Shown here in pieces: positions 7,875 through 14,949 of a stretch of 20,935 nt of DNA. The notes under the pieces were generated by a model, which did not search any database, was not told the origin of the DNA, and worked only from the letters and a program-made list of their open reading frames with translations. The position numbers and the translations under genes were made by a program. The stretch is taken from contig JAHHUC010000038.1 of assembly GCA_020024215.1 (NCBI GenBank), positions 1 to 20,935 on the forward strand. The letters run 5' to 3'. This stretch comes from Oscillospiraceae bacterium (lineage in GTDB: Bacteria > Bacillota > Clostridia > Oscillospirales > Ruminococcaceae). Positions within the stretch are counted from its first letter, which is position 1. The number at the start of each line of letters is the position of its first letter.

Positions 7875-8729
7875 ATGAATACAGAACAGCTTAAAACCTT
7901 TCTTACATTGGCAGAATCAAAAAATTTTTCCAGAACAGCAGAAAATCTCATTGTGTCACAATCGGCTGTCAGCAAGAGGATTTTGGAGCTTGAAAGAGAA
8001 CTTAATCAAAAACTGTTTGTCAGGGGCCACGGCAATGTTTGCCTTACAAGCGCAGGTAAATCCTTCCTTGAATATGCAGAGCAGATAGTAAATATGGAAG
8101 AAAAAGCCCTTGTTCAGATAAAAAAGACCGCCAATTATTCTGACTATCTGATTTTAGGCTCGGCACATGCCTATTATGATATGCACCTTTGCAGACATAT
8201 TTGCGAATTTGCCCATCTTTACCCGGATATTTCAGTGCGTGTTAAGGTAGGGCACACCAAGCTTATGTTCAACGAGCTTAAACGAGCCCTCATTGACATA
8301 GCCTTCACCCACCATCCGTTATACAGCCCCGATTACACCTGCCGTTTTTTATGTGAGGATGACATTGCCCTTGTGACCGATTGGAAAAATAAAGAATATG
8401 CGGAGGGAATATGCTATTCACAAATAAAAAATCTTCCGATTTTGGATACCAACTTTTTATATGAGCCTACAAGGCGCAGCCTTTTTATGGGACAGAGACA
8501 ATTTCAGCTGGAATTTGATGTGGCATCCTGTGCCGTTCCTCTTCTCATAGGGGGAAGCTGGTACGCCCTGCTTGCCAAAAAGCAGGTAGCCTCTGAGCTT
8601 TCCTCTGAACTTTTAAGAGAAATCCCCATCTGTGACAAATCAATTCCCCCTGTGCAGCACTATCTCACCTATCGCAAAAACGCAGAAAATTTCAGCGTCG
8701 TATCAAAAATGCTCTCACTGCTGCTTTAG
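7875..8729 (+). CDS. LysR-family transcriptional regulator, divergent from the ABC-MATE operon
   Basis: A 284-residue protein, normal length for LysR. Residues 1-60 form the winged helix-turn-helix: MNTEQLKTFLTLAESKNFSR, TAENLIVSQSAVSKRILELE, and KLFVRGHGNVCLTSAG. Residues from about 90 form the periplasmic-binding-like effector domain, starting at YLILGSAHAYYDMHLCRHIC. The N-terminal domain is highly conserved, while the effector domain is divergent and gives no ligand. AAGGA lies 8 bases before the ATG. LysR regulators typically sit back to back with the operon they control, as here: only 144 bases separate the two starts, and a T-N11-A dyad lies between them. The likely effector is the importer's substrate or a related metabolite (inference). 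Confidence 0.92.
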   Translation: MNTEQLKTFLTLAESKNFSRTAENLIVSQSAVSKRILELERELNQKLFVRGHGNVCLTSAGKSFLEYAEQIVNMEEKALVQIKKTANYSDYLILGSAHAYYDMHLCRHICEFAHLYPDISVRVKVGHTKLMFNELKRALIDIAFTHHPLYSPDYTCRFLCEDDIALVTDWKNKEYAEGICYSQIKNLPILDTNFLYEPTRRSLFMGQRQFQLEFDVASCAVPLLIGGSWYALLAKKQVASELSSELLREIPICDKSIPPVQHYLTYRKNAENFSVVSKMLSLLL

Positions 8730-9276
8730 GCTTCTGCTTGACGCAGGGCTTGACAAAAAAAGAGCATTATTTCCAAAACAAGGCATATATAAATAGCTTT
8801 CTTTCATTCTATATGGTAAAATGTGATTATAAAAATCAAAAGCTGCAAAGGTGTGAGCTTTATGGAAATTTAGCAGTCAAGATGTGTCAGAGCTATATGC
8901 ATCAGTATTAAGCCGGCTTTAAAACGGTGCTCTTTTCCAAAACAAAGACGTTTTGCATTAGATCCTGCCACCTGATAAAGAGGCAAGGGAGGTCGAAATT
9001 TATGCATAGCCAGAGCTGAGGCTTTGGATATATCTGATTTAAAGGCAAATCCCATATCTGCTTTTCAAATAAAAAATCGGAATATATAAAGGTGAGAAAA
9101 AGCTTATTTACAGGTAAAAAATCTGTTTTTTTCTTTATATCTTGAAGATATTCTTTCAGAAAAGCCTTTTTTAACTGTCTGACAGAAGGAAATTTCTTTT
9201 AATAACAAAAACAAATAAATTATGTGGAAAATATTGTTTATTATTAAAACAAAATATTTTTATTTTAAAATTCTTA
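8730..9276. other. Long intergenic region without a supportable gene
   Basis: About 550 bases separate lysR from the next promoter. Short frames exist, such as a 61-codon minus-strand frame at 8870-9055, but it has no ribosome site or recognisable sequence. A 10-bp palindrome AAGCCGGCTT lies at 8910-8919. The part around 8870-9060 is less AT-rich than its surroundings and could be decayed coding sequence, but I cannot name it. No clear terminator for lysR is seen. Confidence 0.5.
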
Positions 9277-9305
9277 TTGAATGACTGCTGCTTTAATCTT
9301 ATAAT
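9277..9305 (+). promoter_or_regulatory. Sigma-A promoter of the DUF4298-like gene
   Basis: TTGAAT (9277-9282) and a perfect TATAAT (9300-9305) are separated by 17 bases. Transcription should begin near 9312, about 60 bases before the start codon. Confidence 0.65.
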
Positions 9306-9371
9306 ATAGAAGAATATATGCTTTTAAGCAGCAATGTGTGTCAGACTGCAATGATATTATGAGGAGATAGT

Positions 9372-9677
9372 ATGATGGACAAATATGCACATATCACAGA
9401 AATGGAAAACATAATGGTTGAGCACAACGAAAACCTCAAGCAAATGAACAGGATCCTGGATTCCTTGGACACACAGCGTGAGGAATACAGAAAGCTGCTC
9501 ACCTATTATTACAGCGAGCAAAGGGACTGGGATTTAGATGATGACATGAAGCATTTGATTCCTGAAAATGTCAACAGGGGTGTGCTGTCGGAGGACGGCA
9601 TATACGATCTTATGGGAGAATATCGGGATACTGCCATAAGGATGCTGGAGATTGCAGTTCGCATGATAAAGGAATAA
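9372..9677 (+). CDS. DUF4298-like small protein
   Basis: A 101-residue, charged, mostly helical protein without a signal peptide or membrane segment. The pattern of a long coiled-coil-like N-terminal helix (residues about 5-40, EMENIMVEHNENLKQMNRIL), then LTYYYSEQRDWDLDDD, then GVLSEDGIYDLMGEYRDTAI and a final helix RMLEIAVRMIKE matches what I recall of the DUF4298 family, whose function is unknown. GAGGAG lies five bases before the first ATG; a second ATG follows immediately at 9375 and is equally well placed. The gene has its own promoter at 9277-9305 and stands alone between two long gaps, so the context says nothing about its role. Confidence 0.75.
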   Translation: MMDKYAHITEMENIMVEHNENLKQMNRILDSLDTQREEYRKLLTYYYSEQRDWDLDDDMKHLIPENVNRGVLSEDGIYDLMGEYRDTAIRMLEIAVRMIKE

Positions 9678-9882
9678 AAAAATAAGCTTTCATACTTTTT
9701 TGGGAATTTTTGTTTTTAATATTTTGCTTACATCAAGGGCTTTTTATAAATTTATGTTTTAAAAAATGTTGTTTATTCATTAAGCCCAAATAAGCATTAT
9801 AGAAAGGAAAACGGATTTTTAAAAATAAACAGAGCCGGCTTTTTTAAGCTTGCATCGCCTTGACAGTGAATGAAAATCGGCA

Positions 9883-9908
9883 GCATTTTTCCCATGACAG
9901 CAAAATGC
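9883..9908. repeat. Hairpin repeat, copy 1
   Basis: GCATTTT (9883-9889) pairs with AAAATGC (9902-9908) around a 12-base loop that ends in ATGACAGC. A second hairpin with the same loop end lies at 10022-10043. Confidence 0.4.
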
Positions 9909-10021
9909 CGCTGTTAAAGTCCTCTTTTAAAAAGGCTGCTGCCTTAGGATGTACAGGCAAAAGAAAACGGTCGGCCTTATACTTTATGATTTAACAAAAG
10001 CTTCCTTAAATGGCCCTGAAG

Positions 10022-10043
10022 CTGTTTTATGACAGCAAAACAG
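10022..10043. repeat. Hairpin repeat, copy 2
   Basis: CTGTTTT (10022-10028) pairs with AAAACAG (10037-10043) around the 8-base loop ATGACAGC. Compared with copy 1, the inner TTTT/AAAA pairs and the loop are kept, while the outer three base pairs differ on both sides in a compensated way. Confidence 0.4.
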
Positions 10044-10048
10044 TATAA

Positions 10049-10216
10049 AAAACAGCTTGGGCAAAAAGGACAGCCTTGGAATTTCTTGATTATTTCAAAA
10101 AAAGGCACAGCGATTATAAAATATGCATAGATGTATCCTTGGAAAATGCAGTCGCCCGCAAAATGCATAAGGATATAGGCTTTGAAAAAATTAAAGAAAT
10201 CCAACATACCTTTTAA
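10049..10216 (+). pseudogene. Relic of a GNAT-type N-acetyltransferase (C-terminal part)
   Basis: The plus-strand frame from 10049 (just after a TAA) to the TAA at 10214-10216 encodes TALEFLDYFKKRHSDYKICI, then DVSLENAVARKMHKDIGFEK and IKEIQHTF. The second block fits the end of the GNAT fold: a beta strand, V-x-x-x-N-x-x-A-x-x-x-x, then IGFEK (usually Y/LGF). Upstream, the acetyl-CoA motif (Q/R-x-x-G-x-G/A) and the N-terminal half are absent in this frame, and stops occur in all frames. No ribosome site or start codon precedes it. The match is from memory of the family pattern and is short, so it is a moderate call. Confidence 0.45.
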
Positions 10217-10444
10217 TATGCACTTTAAAAAAATTAAGCCTATATAAAGCAAGCTGCAAATTAAAATGTGCAGCAGCTTAAAGTTTTTTCCAAGTGCATA
10301 TAAACGCATATATAGGGCTTTATCAAAAATAAGCTTTTTTAAGTCTGACAGCACCTATCATAAAGCATTTGATAATATCAAAGCAGATAAATTTTGATAT
10401 TGCATAAAATTTAAAATCCATGTTTTTCTATTTAGAGAATAAAT

Positions 10445-10483
10445 AGCAGGGTGACAGGCAAACGCCTCAGCCCTGCTGTTTGC
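10445..10483 (+). other. Structured element with possible pseudoknot (unidentified)
   Basis: AGCAGGG (10445-10451) pairs with CCCTGCT (10471-10477), enclosing a smaller stem AGGC (10456-10459) / GCCT (10464-10467) with loop AAAC (10460-10463). Immediately after the outer stem, GTTTGC (10478-10483) is complementary to GCAAAC (10458-10463) around the loop, so an H-type pseudoknot is possible. It is much more GC-rich than its surroundings. I could not match it to a riboswitch or RNA family known to me. Confidence 0.4.
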
Positions 10484-10503
10484 AATATAAGGCTTCTGAC
10501 ATT

Positions 10504-10519
10504 TATACATATATGTATA
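10504..10519. repeat. 16-bp perfect palindrome
   Basis: TATACATATATGTATA reads the same on both strands. It lies between the structured element and the terminator-like hairpin and could be part of their fold or a protein site. An AT-only palindrome of this length can also occur by chance in such DNA. Confidence 0.35.
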
Positions 10520-10545
10520 GGCTTTGGATGAGCCTGCTTTTTTTT
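10519..10545 (+). terminator. Terminator-like hairpin with T tract
   Basis: AGGCT (10519-10523) pairs with AGCCT (10531-10535) around a 7-base loop. Two bases later a run of eight T begins (10538-10545). The stem is short, so efficiency may be modest. It lies about 35 bases after the structured element at 10445-10483 and would end a short plus-strand transcript. Confidence 0.45.
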
Positions 10546-10842
10546 ATTTAAAGGCTGCACCTTGAAAAATACATCTTCCATATCTTATTAAGCTTATGAC
10601 TTTATCAAATGTTAAAAGGCTTGGCATAATTTTATTGTGCTGCTGTCTGCAAATATGCCAGACATCTTACATTTTCCTTTTATATATTTTGACAGCTCTC
10701 TTTTTAATTTTGGGCATAAATCAGATACAGCGAGGCTAATATGAAATTTAAGTCCCACATATGGCCAAGAATGTCATATTTTACACTGTTTCTCATATGT
10801 AAAGTAAAAATTTTCCCAATTTACAGGCTTAAAGGGCAAAAC

Positions 10843-10882
10843 TTGACACAGATTTTACAAATCCTGCATTTTGGATTTGACA
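10843..10882 (+). promoter_or_regulatory. Pho-box-like direct repeats upstream of pstS
   Basis: TTGACA (10843-10848) and TTTACA (10854-10859) are spaced 11 bases apart, and a third hexamer TTGACA lies at 10877-10882. Another TTTACA is found at 10820-10825. In Bacillus-type Pho regulons, PhoP binds TT-(A/T/C)-A-C-A repeats with an 11-base period. A -10-like TATAAA at 10890-10895 lies just downstream, so the repeats cover the -35 position. The response regulator encoded in the same locus is the expected binder (inference). Confidence 0.45.
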
Positions 10883-10945
10883 AAAGGGTTATAAAATAAG
10901 CTTGTAACAGCAAAAAAGATATATAAAAAACGAAAGGAAAACAAC

Positions 10946-11752
10946 ATGAAGAAATTTTTATCATTACTTATGGGAACAATTATGGCAGCCTTTGCCATGA
11001 CAGGCTGTCAGGAGCAGGGCGCCGCCTCCATTTCAACAGACGGCTCCACATCAATGCAGGAGGTAATCAACATTTTAGGTGAAGCCTATGTTGAAAACAA
11101 CAAGGATGTAAAATTCACCTACAATCCCACAGGCTCCGGCGCCGGCATAACAGCCGTAAAGGAAGGCAGATGCGACATAGGCTTATCCAGCAGATCCCTC
11201 AAGGATGAGGAAAAGGCAGAAGGTCTTGAGGAAACAGTTCTTGCATATGACGGAATAGCAATCATCGTTCACCCTGAAAACCCTGTTTCAAATCTCACAG
11301 TAGAGCAGATTGCAAAGATTTATAAAGGAGAAATCACCAACTGGAAGGATGTCGGCGGCGAGGATAAGGAAATAGTTTCCATAGGCCGTGAGGCAGGCTC
11401 CGGCACACGTGACGGCTTTGAATCCATAACAGGCACAAAGGATTCATGTAAATATCGTCAGGAGCTCACATCCACAGGAGACGTTATAACAACTGTATCT
11501 CAGAACGCAAACGCCATAGGCTATGCCTCTGTTTCAGCCATCAAGGACACTGTAAAGCTTGTAAGTGTGGACAACGTATCTCCTTCTGAGGCAACAATCA
11601 AGGATGGAAGCTATAAGGTGCAAAGGCCCTTCATGCTGATTACAATGAAGGATAAGAAGCTGAGCGAAACAGCACAGAGCTTTTTAGATTATATAACATC
11701 CAGTGAGGTAAGCAAGCTTATTTCCTCTGCCGGGGTTGTTCCTGCTAACTAA
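10946..11752 (+). CDS. pstS: Phosphate-binding lipoprotein PstS
   Basis: A 268-residue extracytoplasmic binding protein. It has a lipoprotein signal ending in the lipobox MTGC (Cys 21). The mature part shows the phosphate-binding signatures of PstS: ISTDGSTSMQEV near the N-terminus, NPTGSGAGITAVKEGRCDIG, and GREAGSGTRDGFES in the middle. Length is normal for Firmicute PstS. AAAGGA is seven bases before the ATG. It captures phosphate outside the membrane and delivers it to PstCA. It is the first gene of the locus, preceded by Pho-box-like repeats and followed by a strong hairpin that may raise pstS expression above that of the downstream genes. Confidence 0.96.
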   Translation: MKKFLSLLMGTIMAAFAMTGCQEQGAASISTDGSTSMQEVINILGEAYVENNKDVKFTYNPTGSGAGITAVKEGRCDIGLSSRSLKDEEKAEGLEETVLAYDGIAIIVHPENPVSNLTVEQIAKIYKGEITNWKDVGGEDKEIVSIGREAGSGTRDGFESITGTKDSCKYRQELTSTGDVITTVSQNANAIGYASVSAIKDTVKLVSVDNVSPSEATIKDGSYKVQRPFMLITMKDKKLSETAQSFLDYITSSEVSKLISSAGVVPAN

Positions 11753-11763
11753 GGACTTTGAGC

Positions 11764-11799
11764 AAAGGGCGGTATTCCCCTGGGGAATCCGCCCTTTTT
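11764..11799 (+). terminator. Strong hairpin (partial terminator/attenuator) between pstS and pstC
   Basis: AAAGGGCGG (11764-11772) pairs with CCGCCCTTT (11789-11797). Inside, ATTCCCC (11774-11780) pairs with GGGGAAT (11782-11788), leaving a single bulged T at 11773. The stem ends in a run of only five T. Such hairpins after pstS are likely to stabilise the pstS message or stop part of transcription, allowing more binding protein than permease. Confidence 0.75.
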
Positions 11800-11811
11800 G
11801 AGAGGTAATCA

Positions 11812-12690
11812 ATGAAACAAAAACAAAATTTTTTGGAAAATGCCATACATATAATGTTCCTTATGATGGGACTTGTCACAGTGGGATTTGTCCTGCTCAT
11901 AACCGTTTATCTTATAATTTCAGGCATACCTGCAATATCAAAAATAGGATTTTTTGAATTTATTTTCGGCAAAACCTGGAGCTCCACTCATGCAACCGAT
12001 CCCCAGTTCGGCATACTCGCCTTTATTCTCACAAGCATTTACGGAACTGCCGGAGCTGTTGTCATCGGTGTGCCCATAGGCTTCTTTGCATCTGTGTACA
12101 TTTCAAAAATCGCCTCCTTGAGGAAGAAAAATCTAATAACCTCTGCGGTCAGCCTTCTGGCAGGCATACCCTCTGTCATATACGGCCTTGTGGGAATGCT
12201 CGTACTTGTTCCTGCCATAAAAAACACCTTTGACATACCCGACGGCTCAGGGCTTCTTTCTGCCATAATTGTGCTGTCTGTTATGATACTGCCCTCTATA
12301 ATAAAGGTGTCTGTAACCGCACTTGATGCTGTCCCGTCAGAATATGAGGACGGCTCTCTTGCATTAGGTGCAACACCAATAGAAACATATTTCAGAGTTT
12401 CCTGCCCGGCAGCCAGAAGCGGAATTGCAGCCTCTGTGGTTTTGGGCGTGGGAAGAGCAATAGGAGAGGCAACAGCCGTTGTAATGGTTTCGGGAAATTC
12501 ACCCAATATGCCCGCATTGTTTCAAAGCGTAAGATTTCTTACAACAGCGGTATCCAGCGAAATGTCCTATGCAGGAGAGGGCCTTCAGAGACAGGCACTT
12601 TTTTCAATTGCATTGGTGCTGTTTCTGTTTATTATGCTTATAAACGCTCTTCTTAACTTCTTTATGAAGAAAAGCAAGGAGGAGTCATAA
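11812..12690 (+). CDS. pstC: Phosphate ABC transporter permease PstC
   Basis: A 292-residue inner-membrane protein with six predicted transmembrane segments: the first at about 12-37, the BPD domain from about 70. PstC-type features include GFFEFIFGKTWSSTHATDPQ after the first helix, the conserved VSLLAGIPSVIYGLVGMLVL, and the cytoplasmic EAA-like loop ALGATPIETYFRVSCPAARS followed by GRAIGEATAVVMVSGNSPNM. It forms a heterodimeric channel with PstA. AGAGG lies six bases before the ATG. The next gene starts three bases after its stop, so the two are co-translated. Confidence 0.96.
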   Translation: MKQKQNFLENAIHIMFLMMGLVTVGFVLLITVYLIISGIPAISKIGFFEFIFGKTWSSTHATDPQFGILAFILTSIYGTAGAVVIGVPIGFFASVYISKIASLRKKNLITSAVSLLAGIPSVIYGLVGMLVLVPAIKNTFDIPDGSGLLSAIIVLSVMILPSIIKVSVTALDAVPSEYEDGSLALGATPIETYFRVSCPAARSGIAASVVLGVGRAIGEATAVVMVSGNSPNMPALFQSVRFLTTAVSSEMSYAGEGLQRQALFSIALVLFLFIMLINALLNFFMKKSKEES

Positions 12691-12692
12691 AA

Positions 12693-13556
12693 ATGAACGG
12701 AGAAAAATTTCTGTCCCAAAGATATATCTACAACAAAACCATGAAATTTCTGATGGGCTTGTCAACTGCTGTAATTTCAGCTTTGGCACTGCTTTTTATA
12801 ATTTATATACCGATGAAGGGAATACCCTTTATAAGCTGGGAATTTCTCAGCACAAAGCCCAGCTTTTTAAACGGAACCATAGGCATACTTCCGGATATTA
12901 TGAATACACTTTACATAATTGCTGCCACACTGGCAATAGTTCTTCCCATAGGCGTGGGCGCAGCAGTTTATCTTACAGAATATGCCTCCAACAAAAAGCT
13001 GGTGGCCATTATAGAATATACATCAGAGGCACTTTCCGGAATACCCTCCATCATTTACGGCCTTGTGGGAATGGTGTTTTTCTGTGAATTTATGAAGCTT
13101 AAAACCTCTCTGCTTTCCGGAAGCCTCACCTTGGTAATAATGAATCTTCCCACAATAATGCGAACAGCTCAGGAAAGCCTCAAGACAGTTCCGCAAAGCT
13201 ATCGCGAGGGCGCCTTCGGACTTGGTGCAGGCAAGTGGAGGGTTATAAGGACGGTTGTTCTGCCAAGCTGCATTGACGGAATAATAACAGGCTGCATCCT
13301 CTCGGTAGGACGCATTATGGGAGAGACAGCAGCCCTTCTTTACACCGCAGGCTTTGCCCATGAGCTTAATGGCTTTTTGGACGGAATGCTCTCCTCAGGC
13401 GCAACATTGACCGTCTCCCTTTATGTGTATGCAAAGGACAACGGAGAATTTGAGGTCGCATTTGCCATAGCAACCATCTTAATGGCGCTGACAGTTCTTA
13501 TAAACCTGTCGGCATCAGCAGTTGAAAGCTTTTACAAAAAAAGGAGAAATCTATGA
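12693..13556 (+). CDS. pstA: Phosphate ABC transporter permease PstA
   Basis: A 287-residue inner-membrane protein, partner of PstC. It has about six membrane helices. PstA-type features are LSGIPSIIYGLVGMVFFCEF, LKTVPQSYREGAFGLGAGKW followed by the EAA-like loop continuation RVIRTVVLPSCIDGIITGCI, and GRIMGETAALLYTAGF. A GGAGG ribosome site lies within the end of pstC, and the two genes are separated by only two bases. Its stop overlaps the ATG of pstB by four bases (ATGA), a typical coupled arrangement. Nothing unusual is seen. Confidence 0.96.
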   Translation: MNGEKFLSQRYIYNKTMKFLMGLSTAVISALALLFIIYIPMKGIPFISWEFLSTKPSFLNGTIGILPDIMNTLYIIAATLAIVLPIGVGAAVYLTEYASNKKLVAIIEYTSEALSGIPSIIYGLVGMVFFCEFMKLKTSLLSGSLTLVIMNLPTIMRTAQESLKTVPQSYREGAFGLGAGKWRVIRTVVLPSCIDGIITGCILSVGRIMGETAALLYTAGFAHELNGFLDGMLSSGATLTVSLYVYAKDNGEFEVAFAIATILMALTVLINLSASAVESFYKKRRNL

Positions 13557-14302
13557 GCAGCATAATAAATACATCCGATCTTTGTCTGTGGTACGGTGAG
13601 CATAAAGCGCTCAACAGCATTACACTTGAAATTCCGGAAAATCAGATAACGGCCTTTATAGGGCCCTCCGGCTGCGGAAAATCCACATTCCTCAAAACTT
13701 TGAACAGGATGAATGAGCTTATTCCCAATGTGAGGACAGAAGGTCAGGTGCTTTACAATGGACAGGATATATTCAAGATGAATGTAAATCAGCTGAGGAA
13801 GGAAGTGGGCATGGTCTTTCAAAAGCCAAACCCCTTCCCTATGAGCATTTATGAGAATATAGCTTATGGGCCCAGAACACACGGGGTTAAAAATAAAACA
13901 AAGCTGGATGAAATAGTCGAGCAATCTTTAAAAAACGCAGCCATCTGGGACGAGGTAAAGGACAGACTCAAAAAAAATGCGCTGGGTCTTTCAGGAGGTC
14001 AGCAGCAGAGACTTTGCATTGCAAGGGCGCTGGCTGTCTGCCCGAAGGTGCTTTTGATGGATGAGCCTACATCCGCCCTTGACCCCATATCCACATCAAG
14101 AATTGAAGATCTTGTGCTGGAATTGAAGAAGGATTACACCATTGTAATGGTGACCCACAATATGCAGCAGGCAGTGAGAGTATCTGACAACACAGCCTTC
14201 TTCCTTTTGGGAGATCTTATAGAATATCAGAATACTGAGATGCTTTTTTCACACCCTAAAAACAAAAAAACCGAGGATTATATCACAGGGAGATTCGGAT
14301 AA
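13553..14302 (+). CDS. pstB: Phosphate ABC transporter ATPase PstB
   Basis: A 249-residue cytoplasmic ATPase with all motifs intact: Walker A GPSGCGKST (37-45), Q-loop VFQKPNPFPMS (from 88; the KPNPFPMSI stretch is typical of PstB), signature LSGGQ (146-150), Walker B VLLMDE (166-171) and switch His 202. It drives import through PstCA. AAGGAG lies upstream of the ATG, which overlaps the pstA stop. The last base of its TAA stop is the first base of the phoU ATG, so the two are tightly coupled. Confidence 0.97.
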   Translation: MSSIINTSDLCLWYGEHKALNSITLEIPENQITAFIGPSGCGKSTFLKTLNRMNELIPNVRTEGQVLYNGQDIFKMNVNQLRKEVGMVFQKPNPFPMSIYENIAYGPRTHGVKNKTKLDEIVEQSLKNAAIWDEVKDRLKKNALGLSGGQQQRLCIARALAVCPKVLLMDEPTSALDPISTSRIEDLVLELKKDYTIVMVTHNMQQAVRVSDNTAFFLLGDLIEYQNTEMLFSHPKNKKTEDYITGRFG

Positions 14303-14949
14303 TGAGAAACAGATTGGACGAGCAGCTTAATATGCTCAACAAAAAAATGATTGAGATGAGCGCTATATGTCAGACGCTTATCGCCAAGGCATATAAGGCC
14401 TTAGAAACAACCGATGTACAGCTTGCACACCAGGTTTCAGACAACAAGGCCGGAATTGAACAGTCGGAAAAGGAAATTGAAAACCTCTGCATAAAGCTTC
14501 TTCTTCAGCAGCAGCCGGTGGCAGGGGATCTGCGCCAGATATCCTCTGCGCTTAAAATGGTGACGGATATTGAGCGCATAGGAAATCAGGCAGAGGATAT
14601 AGCGGAGATAATTCCCTTTCTCAAAGGTCACACATTGGATGATTGCAGCAAAATAAAGCAGATGGCAGATGCGACCATAAAAATGGTCAACGAAAGCATA
14701 AATGCATTTGTAAAAAAGGATGTAAATCTGGCAAACAGTGTGATAGAGCAAGATGACATAGTTGACAACTTCTTTTTGGAAATAAAGAGCCTGCTTATAA
14801 ATCTTATAGCAGAAAATCCCAAAGAAGGAGAATTTGCACTTGATATTTTAATGATTTCCAAGTATTTTGAACGTATAGGAGATCATGCGGTCAATATTGC
14901 AGGCTGGGTAATCTACTCGGTCAATGGGGAGTACAAAGGAGATATGTAA
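14302..14949 (+). CDS. phoU: Phosphate signalling regulator PhoU
   Basis: A 215-residue all-helical protein made of two PhoU repeats. Each repeat carries the metal-binding pattern with nearby acidic residues: KMVTDIERIGNQAEDIAEI in the first and MISKYFERIGDHAVNIAGWV in the second. The segment KLLLQQQPVAGDLRQISSAL is diagnostic. PhoU associates with the Pst transporter and the sensor kinase to keep the Pho response off when phosphate is plentiful. It is coupled by one-base overlap to pstB and, likewise, to the response-regulator gene that follows (shared base at 14949). Confidence 0.96.
   Translation: MRNRLDEQLNMLNKKMIEMSAICQTLIAKAYKALETTDVQLAHQVSDNKAGIEQSEKEIENLCIKLLLQQQPVAGDLRQISSALKMVTDIERIGNQAEDIAEIIPFLKGHTLDDCSKIKQMADATIKMVNESINAFVKKDVNLANSVIEQDDIVDNFFLEIKSLLINLIAENPKEGEFALDILMISKYFERIGDHAVNIAGWVIYSVNGEYKGDM

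Larger units (their letters stand above)
9678..10842. other. Gene-poor stretch between the DUF4298-like gene and pstS
   Basis: Over 1.1 kb with no intact gene. It holds two look-alike hairpins (9883-9908 and 10022-10043), a GNAT-like relic (10049-10216), a 15-bp palindrome TTTGATAATATCAAA (10368-10382), a structured element (10445-10483) and a terminator-like hairpin (10519-10545). A minus-strand frame of 125 codons at 9977-10354 is the antisense of the GNAT relic and is not accepted as a gene. The rest is AT-rich and shows nothing I can name. Confidence 0.5.

Noticed and set aside
8870..9055. 61-codon minus-strand frame
   Set aside because: No ribosome site, no recognisable domain, and it stands alone in a gap.
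9977..10354. 125-codon minus-strand frame rich in Phe, Leu and Ile
   Set aside because: No ribosome site or conserved pattern; it mirrors an AT-rich stretch with a GNAT-like relic on the opposite strand.
10445..10483. Cyclic-di-GMP-I riboswitch, because of the words ACAGGCAAACGCC
   Set aside because: Only a few bases resemble that motif. The second conserved block (GACGCAAAGC with its receptor helix) is absent, and no gene follows closely.
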